DNA of 31,261 bases from Pseudomonadota bacterium (GTDB lineage: Bacteria; Pseudomonadota; Gammaproteobacteria; Burkholderiales; Burkholderiaceae_C), in contig JAEYPG010000172.1 of NCBI GenBank assembly GCA_023410975.1, forward strand, positions 1 through 31,261. The letters are read 5' to 3'. Under the pieces are notes generated by a model. It made no database searches. It saw only the letters and a list, made by a program, of their open reading frames with translations, and was not told where the DNA came from. Shown here piece after piece: positions 15,860-26,763 of this stretch (the first letter of the stretch is position 1; the number at the start of each line of letters is the position of its first letter). The position numbers and the translations under genes were made by a program.

Positions 15860-15880
15860 GCCGCCTTCGGGCGGCTTTTT
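15860..15880 (+). terminator. intrinsic terminator of argC
   Basis: GCCGCC (15860-15865), a TTCG tetraloop and GGCGGC (15870-15875) are followed by five T. It lies 28 bp after the argC stop. Confidence 0.85.
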
Positions 15881-15921
15881 GATGCCCGATTCATGCCAAC
15901 TCGCTTGGCCGGCATCGGCCC

Positions 15922-16692
15922 TCAACGCTTGGCACAGCGCTTGACCAACTCCTCGGCGAAATCAACGTAGGCCTGCGCCCCCTTGGCTGCCGGGTCGAAC
16001 ACTACGCCCGGCAGACCGTAGCTGGGCGCCTCCGCCAGACGCACGTTGCGCGGAATGACGGTATCGAACACCTTTTCGCCGAAGTGCTGTTTGAGCTGCT
16101 CGCTCACCTGCTGCTGCAGCGTCATGCGCGGGTCGTACATCACCCGCAGCAGCCCGATGATCTGCAGCCGCGGGTTCAGGCTGGCATGGATTTGCTTGAT
16201 GGTATTCACCAGGTCTGTCAGCCCCTCCAGCGCGAAATATTCGCACTGCATCGGCACCACCACGCCATGCGCAGCGCACATGCCGTTGAGCGTCAGCAGG
16301 CTCAGTGAAGGCGGACAATCAACCAGCACGAAGTCATAGTCTTGCTCACAAGCCGCCAGTGCTGTGCGCAGGCGGTCCTGCCGCCGGTCCACGCCAACCA
16401 GTTCCACCTCCGCGCCGGAGAGTTCACGGTTCGCGCCCAGCACGTCATAGCCCGCCTTGTCGGCTTTTACACGCGCATCGACGACTGTGACTGTCTCCAG
16501 CAGCACCTCATAGACGCTGTGCTCCAGCGTGCGCTTGTCCACGCCTGAACCCATGGTGGCGTTGCCTTGCGGGTCCAGATCGACCACCAGCACCCGCTGC
16601 CCGACACGCACCAGGCCGGCAGCAAGGTTGACGGCGGTGGTGGTCTTGCCGACGCCGCCCTTCTGGTTCGCGATGCAAAAGATCTTGGCCAT
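15922..16692 (-). CDS. parA: chromosome partitioning ATPase ParA/Soj
   Basis: A 256-residue MinD/ParA-family ATPase that cycles on nucleoid DNA and is stimulated by ParB to move origins. The deviant Walker A KGGVGKTT is at residues 11-18, with signature Lys11 and Lys16. Walker B-like LVDCPPSLS, the DLDPQGNAT segment and the family-typical YFALEGLTDL are all present. The short form without an N-terminal DNA-binding domain fits chromosomal ParA. It is 39 bp downstream of the lysE-family gene and the last gene of the apparent mnmG-rsmG-lysE-parA unit. parB lies 1.6 kb further on, after argC in the opposite orientation. Confidence 0.96.
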   Translation of the reverse strand: MAKIFCIANQKGGVGKTTTAVNLAAGLVRVGQRVLVVDLDPQGNATMGSGVDKRTLEHSVYEVLLETVTVVDARVKADKAGYDVLGANRELSGAEVELVGVDRRQDRLRTALAACEQDYDFVLVDCPPSLSLLTLNGMCAAHGVVVPMQCEYFALEGLTDLVNTIKQIHASLNPRLQIIGLLRVMYDPRMTLQQQVSEQLKQHFGEKVFDTVIPRNVRLAEAPSYGLPGVVFDPAAKGAQAYVDFAEELVKRCAKR

Positions 16693-16731
16693 GTTGGGGA
16701 CTTGTTGTGATGAGTGAAGCGGCCAGCGTTT

Positions 16732-17340
16732 TCAGCGAACCAGCCGCAGGCCAAAACCCAGCAGTGCCAGGCCGGCCAAACGCTGCAGGGCACGTGCCAG
16801 CCGCCGGTGGGCGCGCACGTACGCCGCCACGGCATCGGCACCCGCACACAGCGCAAGGCACCACACGGCAGTGATCGACGCGATCAGGAGCGCCATGAAC
16901 GCAAAGGTCCATATGCCCTGCTGGCGTGCCGGATCGATGAATAGCGGAAAGAAAGCCATGTAGAACACGATGGCCTTGGGATTGGACAAGGTGATGAAGA
17001 AACCCTGGCGCAGATAGCGCCCGGGTGACACACGGACCGGCATCCCACCCTCCCCGTCGCGGGCCAGCAGCATCTTCAGCCCCAGCCAGCCCAGATAAGC
17101 GGCACCAGCCACCTGCAACGCTTTGAATAGCACCGGCTGGGCTGCCAACGCGGCCGCTACACCGGCCACCGCCAGCCACAGCAGTACTTGATCACCAAGG
17201 ATCAGTCCCAGCGTCGCAGCCGCTCCAGCCTTGAGGCCACCTTGTCCCGTGCTGCTCAGCAGCATGAAAGTACCTGGTCCCGGCAGCGCCAGGAACAGGA
17301 TCACGGCGGCGCAAAAGGCGCCCACGTCGATGCCGAGCAT
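16732..17340 (-). CDS. LysE family translocator
   Basis: A 202-residue inner-membrane protein with about six hydrophobic spans, matching the LysE/RhtB amino-acid exporter family. The family marker LPGPGTFMLLSSTGQGG lies at residues 19-35, and the mid-protein LSNPKAIVFYMAFFP is a strong RhtB-type signature. The substrate is unknown and could be homoserine, threonine, Leu or another amino acid. The ATG at 17340 has a good GGAGGG upstream; an in-frame TTG at 17352 is unlikely. It lies between rsmG (67 bp) and parA (39 bp) on the same strand, an arrangement I recall from related Burkholderiales. Confidence 0.92.
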   Translation of the reverse strand: MLGIDVGAFCAAVILFLALPGPGTFMLLSSTGQGGLKAGAAATLGLILGDQVLLWLAVAGVAAALAAQPVLFKALQVAGAAYLGWLGLKMLLARDGEGGMPVRVSPGRYLRQGFFITLSNPKAIVFYMAFFPLFIDPARQQGIWTFAFMALLIASITAVWCLALCAGADAVAAYVRAHRRLARALQRLAGLALLGFGLRLVR

Positions 17341-17407
17341 GAATCCCTCCAAAGGTTAAAGGGCCGCCCGGCATGCACGTCCAGGCGCTCGCCGTGATTG
17401 TCCAGCT

Positions 17408-18065
17408 TCAGTGCCGCAGTCGCATCCACACCAGACAGCGCTCAGCATCCAGTCCGGGCACGGATAGAGGTTCCACGTGAAACACGTTCACGTCTGCAGG
17501 CAGGGCAGCAACTTCCTCTTCTGGCCGTTTGCCCTTCATCGCCATCCACAATCCCTCGGGTGCCAAGCGTTCACGAGTCAGCGCCACGAAGTCGGCCAGC
17601 GTGGCGAAAGCCCGGCTGGTGATCAGATCGTAGCGGCCAGGAAGCTGCTCCACCCGCGCATGTTCCGCACGCAAGTTGCGCAGTCCCAGTTCTGCCCCTG
17701 CCTGTCGGATGAAAGCAGCTTTCTTGCCGACCGTATCCACACAGCTGACCTGCAACTCTGGGCACAGCACAGCGATCAGCACGCCCGGTAGCCCGCCACC
17801 GCTGCCCACATCCAGCAATCGCAGACCCTCACGACCATCAGCCAGCACACGCTGCAGAGAAGGCAGCGCCGCCAGGCAGTCCGCCAGATGGTGCGTGAAC
17901 ATCTGCGCCGGATCACGCAGTGCTGTCAGGTTGTAGGTTTTGTTCCAGCGTTGCAGCAGCGCCAGATAGTCCTGCAACTGCCGCAGCTGGTCTTCGTCCG
18001 GCGTCAGCCCCAGCTGCCGGGTCAGCGCCGCGATAGTTTGGACCGCGGAAATGTCCACGGGACGC

Positions 18066-18079
<14 letters not shown>
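17408..18079 (-). CDS. rsmG: 16S rRNA (guanine-527-N7) methyltransferase
   Basis: A 223-residue SAM-dependent methyltransferase (RsmG/GidB) that methylates G527 of 16S rRNA. The SAM-binding motif LLDVGSGGGLPGV is at residues 88-100 (Asp90). The N-terminal helical substrate region has QRWNKTYNLTA, and FTHHLADCLA is the family's conserved loop. The ATG at 18079 follows AGGTG closely; a GTG at 18085 would add two residues. It overlaps the mnmG 3' end by 14 bp and is clearly co-transcribed with it. Near its C-terminus the codons for VFHVEP carry a near-perfect parS site. Loss of rsmG is known to give low-level streptomycin resistance; this copy looks intact. Confidence 0.94.
17469..17484. other. 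parS site 1 (14/16)
   Basis: GGTTCCACGTGAAACA matches the ParB target TGTTTCACGTGAAACA at 14 of 16 bases, with the CACGTG core and one perfect half. It is inside rsmG. With the two perfect sites about 1 kb away and a parB in the window, it is a plausible weaker ParB site. Confidence 0.75.
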
Positions 18080-20054
<1,975 letters not shown>

Positions 20055-20108
20055 GGCGCGCGCACCGCCGTTAACGCAGCGGTGTCCTGAAGTGGCAAAC
20101 CCACGATT

Positions 20109-20315
20109 TTAAGGTTGCGGCGCTGCCGCCCCAGGTGCGGGGGCATGGCCAAAACGCCGCTCCCAGGCCTGATCGAAGAAGTAATGGGCCACCATGTTCA
20201 CCACTGGCTCCACCAACGTCACCGCACCGGCCACCGCCACGCTGCCCGACAGCGCGTAGCTGACACCGAAGGCCGTGCACACGTGCACCACACCGAAAGC
20301 TGCTGTCTTGGCCAT
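20109..20315 (-). CDS. small DUF2061-like membrane protein
   Basis: A 68-residue protein with about two hydrophobic spans (residues roughly 5-27 and 28-45). The pattern HVCTAFGVSYALSG, then VEPVVNMVAHYFFDQAWERRFG resembles the DUF2061 small membrane family, in which a Glu-Pro and a Tyr-rich segment end in a charged W-containing motif. Function is unknown. The C-terminus is Pro/Ala-rich. A good GAGGAA ribosome site precedes the ATG at 20315. It is upstream of mnmG on the same strand, with 54 bp between them, and could share its transcript. No terminator is visible in that gap. Confidence 0.75.
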   Translation of the reverse strand: MAKTAAFGVVHVCTAFGVSYALSGSVAVAGAVTLVEPVVNMVAHYFFDQAWERRFGHAPAPGAAAPQP

Positions 20316-20470
20316 AACGGGATTCCTCGCCAGATGAGAATGATTCCTGATGAGATGGTGCCGCTCTCATCCGGCGCAGGCCAATGGATATAGCTTATGG
20401 CGGCGATCGCCTGCACCTTCGGCCTTGCCTTCCAGGCGGTCCGGCGCGGTGTCACGCGCAATGGGCTGGT

Positions 20471-21358
20471 TCAGGCCGAGGCCGGTCGCTGCGCCGCTGC
20501 GCGTCGGCGCTGCCAACGCCGCGACAGCACCACCACGGCGGTGGTAAGCGCCAGCAGTGCGGTGCTGCCGATGGCGGCTCGGCGGCGCACGGCTTTCTGC
20601 TCGGCTTGCACACCGCGCAGCGCGGCAGCCTCGTCCACAGCGGCCAGGGCCAGCAGCGGGGTGCTGCTGGCGCGCTGCCAGCCCAGGATGCGGCGCCCCT
20701 CTTCCGGCGGCCACGCTTGGCTCAGCACCTCGCCGGCACGCGGTGCCCGTTCGAACAGCGGTGTCACCGGGAAAGGCAGCGGCTCCACCAGTCCGTCGCT
20801 GCGCGCCACGGCCACGCCGTCGGGACGCACCAGCAGCAGCAGGTCACCGCGCGAAGGCTGCAGCCGCCTCAGCAACCCGGTGAGGTAACCAGGTGAAAGC
20901 GTGAGCAGCACTTGGCCCTGGCCCGGCAGAGGCCGTACGAAGCTCACGGCGCCAGCCACGGGCTGGCGCGCCGGTGCGCCAATGGACAGGGTGTTGCTTG
21001 GCGTCGGCAGGCCGTCGATCACCACCCGCACGACGCTGCCGTCCAGCGAATGCAGCTGCCCCTTGCCATCCAGCACGCCCAGCTGCAGCACCGCGCCGGG
21101 CGGATAAGGCAGCGGCGGCAGCGGCTGGCGTTCGCTCCACTGCGCTCCCACCGTGGAAAGCACGAAATCCGCCGATTGCACCAGCGTCTCGGCCTGCAGG
21201 GCCAGCGTGTCGGCCAAGTGCACGGCACGTGCCGCCGCATTGGCCAAGGCACGCTCGCGCGCCTGCTCCTGCGTGTGGAGCAGTTGGGTCCAGTAGCCGG
21301 CGCACGCTAGCACGGCGGCGGCAGGCAAGGACCAGGGGAGCAGGCGGCGGGCTTGCAT
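20471..21358 (-). CDS. orphan membrane sensor, Cache-like, no output domain
   Basis: A 295-residue protein with a transmembrane helix at about 5-22, a large periplasmic part (about 30-255), a second transmembrane helix near 262-280 and a short Arg-rich cytoplasmic tail. The topology, the helix with AVHLADTLALQAETLVQSADFVL after the first membrane span and the final PLLALAAVDEAAAL segment resemble the PDC/Cache sensing modules that precede GGDEF or kinase domains. Here the frame stops right after the second helix, and no output domain appears in any frame downstream. It may be a stand-alone sensor or a truncated receptor. The ATG at 21358 starts the first helix; an in-frame extension upstream to 21514 is unlikely. 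No close functional assignment is possible. Confidence 0.7.
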   Translation of the reverse strand: MQARRLLPWSLPAAAVLACAGYWTQLLHTQEQARERALANAAARAVHLADTLALQAETLVQSADFVLSTVGAQWSERQPLPPLPYPPGAVLQLGVLDGKGQLHSLDGSVVRVVIDGLPTPSNTLSIGAPARQPVAGAVSFVRPLPGQGQVLLTLSPGYLTGLLRRLQPSRGDLLLLVRPDGVAVARSDGLVEPLPFPVTPLFERAPRAGEVLSQAWPPEEGRRILGWQRASSTPLLALAAVDEAAALRGVQAEQKAVRRRAAIGSTALLALTTAVVVLSRRWQRRRAAAQRPASA

Positions 21359-21443
21359 CGGAACGGAGGGCGGCGGTGGCCGCTGCGCGAGAGCAGCGGC
21401 GAAAAGGCGGGTTGGCGACCGGGGCCGCAGTAGGGATTCAACG

Positions 21444-21515
21444 ATGCTGCCAGCGCAGCATTGTCCGAAGCTGACAAGCCGCCACGGCGCAGGGCCAAGC
21501 CTGGCAACGGACAAT
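21444..21515. repeat. inverted repeats in a divergent promoter region
   Basis: ATGCTG (21444-21449) and CAGCAT (21456-21461) form a 6-bp inverted repeat. ATTGTCCG (21460-21467) and CGGACAAT (21508-21515) form a perfect 8-bp inverted repeat 40 bp apart, the second arm covering the proposed YkgJ start codon. They could be operator halves or an mRNA stem, or be chance in this GC-rich DNA. Confidence 0.35.
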
Positions 21516-21798
21516 GACGGGTTTTCCCAAACCCCGGGTTTCCATGGACTGCCGCCCCGGCTGCGGTGCCTGCTGCATCGCCCCTTCCATCTCCAGTCCC
21601 ATTCCCGGCATGCCCCAGGGCAAGCCGGCCGGCGTGCGCTGCGTGCAGCTGTTGCCGGACCTGCGCTGCGCGATCTTCAACGATTCGCGCCGCCCAGCCG
21701 TGTGCGGCTCGCTGCAGCCCTCGCCCGGGCTGTGCGCCGATTCAGCCGAACAGGCGCTGCGTGGCCTGCTGTGGCTGGAGCAGCAGACGGCGCCTTGA
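21514..21798 (+). CDS. YkgJ family cysteine-cluster protein
   Basis: A 94-residue protein of the YkgJ family (probable metal- or iron-sulfur-binding cysteine cluster; function unknown). The signature CRPGCGACC is at residues 13-21, giving Cys13, Cys17, Cys20 and Cys21; further cysteines are at 43, 52, 64 and 74, so eight in all. The block ISSPIPGMPQGKPAGVRC is typical for Burkholderiales members. The start could instead be the ATG at 21544 (residue 11), which puts the CxxxCxxCC motif at the very N-terminus as in many relatives; neither has a strong ribosome site. It is divergent from the sensor gene. Confidence 0.85.
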   Translation: MTGFPKPRVSMDCRPGCGACCIAPSISSPIPGMPQGKPAGVRCVQLLPDLRCAIFNDSRRPAVCGSLQPSPGLCADSAEQALRGLLWLEQQTAP

Positions 21799-21833
21799 AA
21801 CAGGCTGCGCGTCCCTGAGCGCGGCGCGGCGGC

Positions 21834-22205
21834 TCAGCCCGCCTGCAGCAGGCGCTGCAACTCCCCGCCGGCGATCAGCTTTTCCAGCTCCTGCGCCCCG
21901 CCCACGAGCTGCCCGCGCACGAACACCATGGGAAAGGTAGGCCAGCCCGTCCACATCTTGAGCGCATTGCGCCGCCGCCACTGGCTGAAGTAGCTGCCGT
22001 AGTCGAGATCGACATGCGCGATGCCCGCGCGGTCCAGCGCTCGGCGCGCGCGCTTGGGGAAGGGGTTCTGAGCCATGCCGACCACCACCACCGGGTGCGC
22101 CGCTACCGCGCGCTGCACCTCTTCCACGATGTCGGCATGCAGCGTGGACACGCGCTGGCGGATGGCGGGGTGCAGACGCTCTTCAGCAAGGATGGGACGC
22201 GGCAT
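21834..22205 (-). CDS. glutaredoxin-fold protein without active-site cysteines
   Basis: A 123-residue protein with a glutaredoxin-like C-terminal domain: VVVVGMAQ starts the first strand, GIAHVDLDYG follows, TGWPTFPMVFVRGQLVGGAQEL carries the cis-Pro loop and the glutathione-site GG, and the end is a helix with LQRLL. The position of the redox motif (normally CPYC or CGFS) reads NPFP at residues 47-50, and the whole protein contains no cysteine, so it cannot do thiol-disulfide exchange. The N-terminal 35 residues are an extra helical segment. It may bind glutathione or a partner (inference). The ATG at 22205 is preferred over an in-frame TTG at 22235. It is divergent from gstA, 74 bp apart. 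Confidence 0.85.
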   Translation of the reverse strand: MPRPILAEERLHPAIRQRVSTLHADIVEEVQRAVAAHPVVVVGMAQNPFPKRARRALDRAGIAHVDLDYGSYFSQWRRRNALKMWTGWPTFPMVFVRGQLVGGAQELEKLIAGGELQRLLQAG

Positions 22206-22279
22206 TGAAGATGCTCTGGGAGGGCAGGAAGCCAAGACAGCGGCTATCGTACGTGACCCCCTCGAATGAAGGAGACCCG

Positions 22280-22888
22280 ATGAAGCTTTACTACAGCCCC
22301 GGCGCCTGCTCGCTCAGCCCGCACATCGTGCTGCACGAGGCCGGCCTGCCCTGCGAGCTGGTACTGGCCAGCACCAAGACGCACAAGCTGCCGGACGGGA
22401 CCGACTACTACACCATCAACCCCAAGGGCTCCGTGCCGCTGCTGGAGCTCGACAGCGGCGAGCGCCTCACCGAGGGCCCGGCCATCGTGCAGTACCTGGC
22501 CGACCAGGTGCCGGACCGCAAGCTCGCGCCGGCCTTCGGCACCATGGCGCGCTACCGGCTGATGGAGTGGCTCAACTTCATCACCAGCGAGCTGCACAAG
22601 AGCTTCGGCGCCTTCTTCACGCCCGGCATGCCTGACGACGCCAAGGCGCTGTACCGCAACCGCCTGCGCCAGCGCCTGCAGTACGTGGACGAGCAGCTGG
22701 CCGGCAAGTCCTACCTGATGGGCGACGATTTCACGGTGGCCGACGCCTACCTGTTCACCGTCAGCAACTGGACCGTCCCCACGCAGGTGGACATCTCCGG
22801 CCTCGCCAACCTGCAGGCTTTCCGCGAGCGCATGCTGGCGCGGCCCAGCGTGCAGGCGGCGATGAAGCATGAGGGATTGATCAAGTAG
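22280..22888 (+). CDS. gstA: beta-class glutathione S-transferase
   Basis: A 202-residue GST very like bacterial GstA in length and order of motifs. It opens MKLYYSPGACSLSPHI with the catalytic Cys10 of the beta class. YTINPKGSVPLLELDSGERLTEGPAI holds the cis-Pro and the glutathione-binding residues, and the C-terminal helical domain has GDDFTVADAYLFTV, the conserved capping motif. It conjugates glutathione to electrophiles and binds glutathione tightly. A strong AAGGAGA ribosome site lies 7 bp before the ATG. It ends convergently with yejF; only a GC-rich spacer without a T run separates them. With the neighbouring glutaredoxin-like gene it makes a small glutathione-related group. Confidence 0.94.
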   Translation: MKLYYSPGACSLSPHIVLHEAGLPCELVLASTKTHKLPDGTDYYTINPKGSVPLLELDSGERLTEGPAIVQYLADQVPDRKLAPAFGTMARYRLMEWLNFITSELHKSFGAFFTPGMPDDAKALYRNRLRQRLQYVDEQLAGKSYLMGDDFTVADAYLFTVSNWTVPTQVDISGLANLQAFRERMLARPSVQAAMKHEGLIK

Positions 22889-22935
22889 CCACCCCGGGGC
22901 GGCGGCACACGCGGCCCGGCGGCCTCCCCCGCCTC

Positions 22936-24545
<1,610 letters not shown>

Positions 24546-24549
<4 letters not shown>

Positions 24550-25715
24550 GACTTGCGGGTGTCGAAGGCGTCGCGCAGCGCGTCGCCGATGAAGGTCAGC
24601 AAGAGCATCGTGATCACGAGCAAGGTGAAGGTCGGGACGATGATCCACCAGGCGTCGAGGTTGGCCTTGCCCTGGTTGAGCAGCTCGCCCAGCGAGGGCA
24701 CCGTCGGCGGCACGCCCAGGCCCAGGAAGTCCAGCGAGGTCAGCGACAGGATCGCCGCGCTCATGCGGAAAGGCAAAAACGTGATCACCGGCGTGAGCGA
24801 GTTGGGCAGCACGTGGCGGAAGATGATCTGGCGGTTCGACAGCCCCAGCGCCCGCGCCGCCTTCACGAAGTCCAGCGAGCGGTTGCGCAGGAACTCCGCG
24901 CGCACGTAGTCCGACAGCCCCATCCAGCCCCACAGCGACAGCAGGACCAGCAGCAGCAAGAGCGACGGCTCGAAGATGGACGCGAAGATGATCAGAAGGT
25001 ACAGCTCCGGCACCGCACCCCAGACCTCGATGATGCGCTGCAGCGTCAGGTCCAGCTTGCCGCCGAAGTAGCCCTGCAGCGCGCCGGCCAGGATGCCCAG
25101 CACCGTGCCCACCGCTGTGAGCGCCAGCGCGAACCAGATGCTCACCCTGAAGCCGTAGAGCAGCCGCGCCAGCATGTCGCGGCCCTGGCTGTCGGTGCCC
25201 AGCACGTTGCGTGCGCTCGGCGGCGCCGGGTCGGGCTCCTTGGAGAAGTAGTCGGTGGAGACCGCCGAGTGCGGATTGGGGGCGCGCAAGCGCCAGTTGC
25301 CGGGCTTGTCGAACTGCGCGGTGATGAGCGGGTCCTTCCAGTCCGTGGGCGTGGCGAAGTCGCCGCCCAGCGCCGTCTCCGGCGGGTTGCTCAGCACGGG
25401 AAAGAACCAGCGCCCCTCGTAGCGCGCCACCAGCGGCCGGTCGTTGCTCACGACTTCGGCCAGGGTGGAGAACAGCAGCATCGCCAGGAACACCCACAGC
25501 GACAGCACACCGAGACGGTTGCGCTTGAAACGGGCCCAGGCGCGCTGGTTGGGCGAGCGGTGCTCGCCCGCCCCCACTGCAGTGACGACGGCTTCGGCGG
25601 TGGCGCCGGCCGGCGGCTGCGCCATCAGGTCCACGGGACGGTCGCTGCCCTGGGCAGCGGCGGGGGTGGCGGCGCCGCGGTCGGAGACGCCGGGCACGAT
25701 CGGTTGAGAGCTCAT
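24546..25715 (-). CDS. yejE: peptide ABC importer permease YejE
   Basis: A 389-residue inner-membrane permease (E. coli YejE 341). Six hydrophobic spans are expected: one near residues 70-86 and five in the C-terminal half. The second half carries the EAA-like loop VKAARALGLSNRQIIFRHVLPNS that contacts the ATPase, and GTDSQGRDMLARLLYGFRVS before the membrane domain, both standard for the DppC/OppC class. The first 50 or so residues are an Ala/Pro-rich extension absent from E. coli YejE; the internal Met31 is an alternative start. It lies 10 bp after yejB and overlaps yejF. Confidence 0.93.
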
Positions 25716-25725
25716 GCCGCGCGCC

Positions 25726-26763
25726 TCACTTGCCCACGCTGCCGAACTGCACGCGCGGATCGACCACCACGTACAGCAGGTCCGAGACCAGCTTCACCAC
25801 CAGGCCGATCAGGGTGAAGAGGTAGAGCGAGCCCAGCACGACCGGGTAGTCGCGCCGCACCACGGACTCGTAGGCCAGCAGCCCCAGGCCGTCGAGCGAG
25901 AACAGCGTCTCGATCAGCACCGAGCCGGCGAAGAAGGCGCCGATGAACGCCGCCGGGAAGCCCGTCACCAGCGGGATCAGCGCGTTGCGGAAGATGTGCT
26001 TGTAGAGCACGCGCCGCTGCGACAGCCCCTTGGCGCGCGCCACCAGCACGTACTGCTTGCGCATCTCCTCGACGAAGGTGTTCTTGGTCAGCATGGTCAT
26101 GACGGCGAAGCTGCCGATCACCAGGCAGATCAGCGGCAGCGTCAGGTGCCAGAAGTAGTCGGCGATGCGCGCCGGCCAGCTCAGGGTGTCCCAGTTGTCG
26201 GAGGTCAGCCCGCGCAGCGGGAACCATTCGAAGAAGGTGCCGCCGGCAAACAGCACGATCAGCAGCACGCCCAGCACGAAGCCGGGAATGGCGTAGCCCA
26301 CCAGCACCGCCAGCGTGGTCAGCGCGTCGAAGCGCGTGCCCTCGCGCACCGCCTTGGCCACGCCCAGCGGGATCGAGACCAGGTAGGAGATGAAGAAGGT
26401 CCACACCCCCAGCGAAATCGACACCGGCAGCTTCTCCTTGATGAGCGTCCACACGTCCTTGTTCTGCAGAAAGCTCTTGCCCAGGTCGAAGCGCGCGAAC
26501 TGGCCCAGCATCTCGAAGTAGCGCACGTGCGCGGGCTTGTCGAAGCCATAGAGTTTTTTCAGCTCGGCGAGCTGCTTGGCATCGCTGTCGCGCCCGGCCT
26601 TGTACACGTCGCTGTCGCCGCCCTTCTGGCTGGCGCGGGCCTCGGCCAGCAGCTGCTCCACCGGCCCGCCGGGCACGAACTGGATCACGACGAAGGTGAT
26701 GGTCAGCGCCCCCAGCAGCGTGGGAATCATCAGCAGCAGCCGCTTGAAGATGTAGCCAAGCAT
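25726..26763 (-). CDS. yejB: peptide ABC importer permease YejB
   Basis: A 345-residue permease of the DppB/OppB class (E. coli YejB 364). It starts with MLGYIFKRLLLMIPTLLG, the usual first membrane span, followed by a long periplasmic segment (about 45-110) and five further spans. The ATPase-contact loop reads YVLVARAKGLSQRRVLYKHIFRN. The segment ALITF-type start and the GLLAYESVVRRDYPVVLGSLYLF C-terminal block match the family. Its ATG follows the yejA stop with no gap, so translational coupling is likely. Confidence 0.94.
   Translation of the reverse strand: MLGYIFKRLLLMIPTLLGALTITFVVIQFVPGGPVEQLLAEARASQKGGDSDVYKAGRDSDAKQLAELKKLYGFDKPAHVRYFEMLGQFARFDLGKSFLQNKDVWTLIKEKLPVSISLGVWTFFISYLVSIPLGVAKAVREGTRFDALTTLAVLVGYAIPGFVLGVLLIVLFAGGTFFEWFPLRGLTSDNWDTLSWPARIADYFWHLTLPLICLVIGSFAVMTMLTKNTFVEEMRKQYVLVARAKGLSQRRVLYKHIFRNALIPLVTGFPAAFIGAFFAGSVLIETLFSLDGLGLLAYESVVRRDYPVVLGSLYLFTLIGLVVKLVSDLLYVVVDPRVQFGSVGK

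Noticed and set aside
15930..15944. Sigma-54-like TGGCACA-N4-TTGA on the plus strand
   Set aside because: The essential -12 GC doublet is GA, and it lies within the parA 3' end with no plus-strand gene behind it.
17733..17741. GTATCCACA, one mismatch from a DnaA box
   Set aside because: A single isolated 9-mer inside rsmG, with no AT-rich region or companion boxes. Not evidence of oriC.
20337..20346. GAGAATGATT, like half of a Fur box, upstream of the DUF2061-like gene
   Set aside because: Only one half matches; the second half has almost no agreement and the gene has no iron link.
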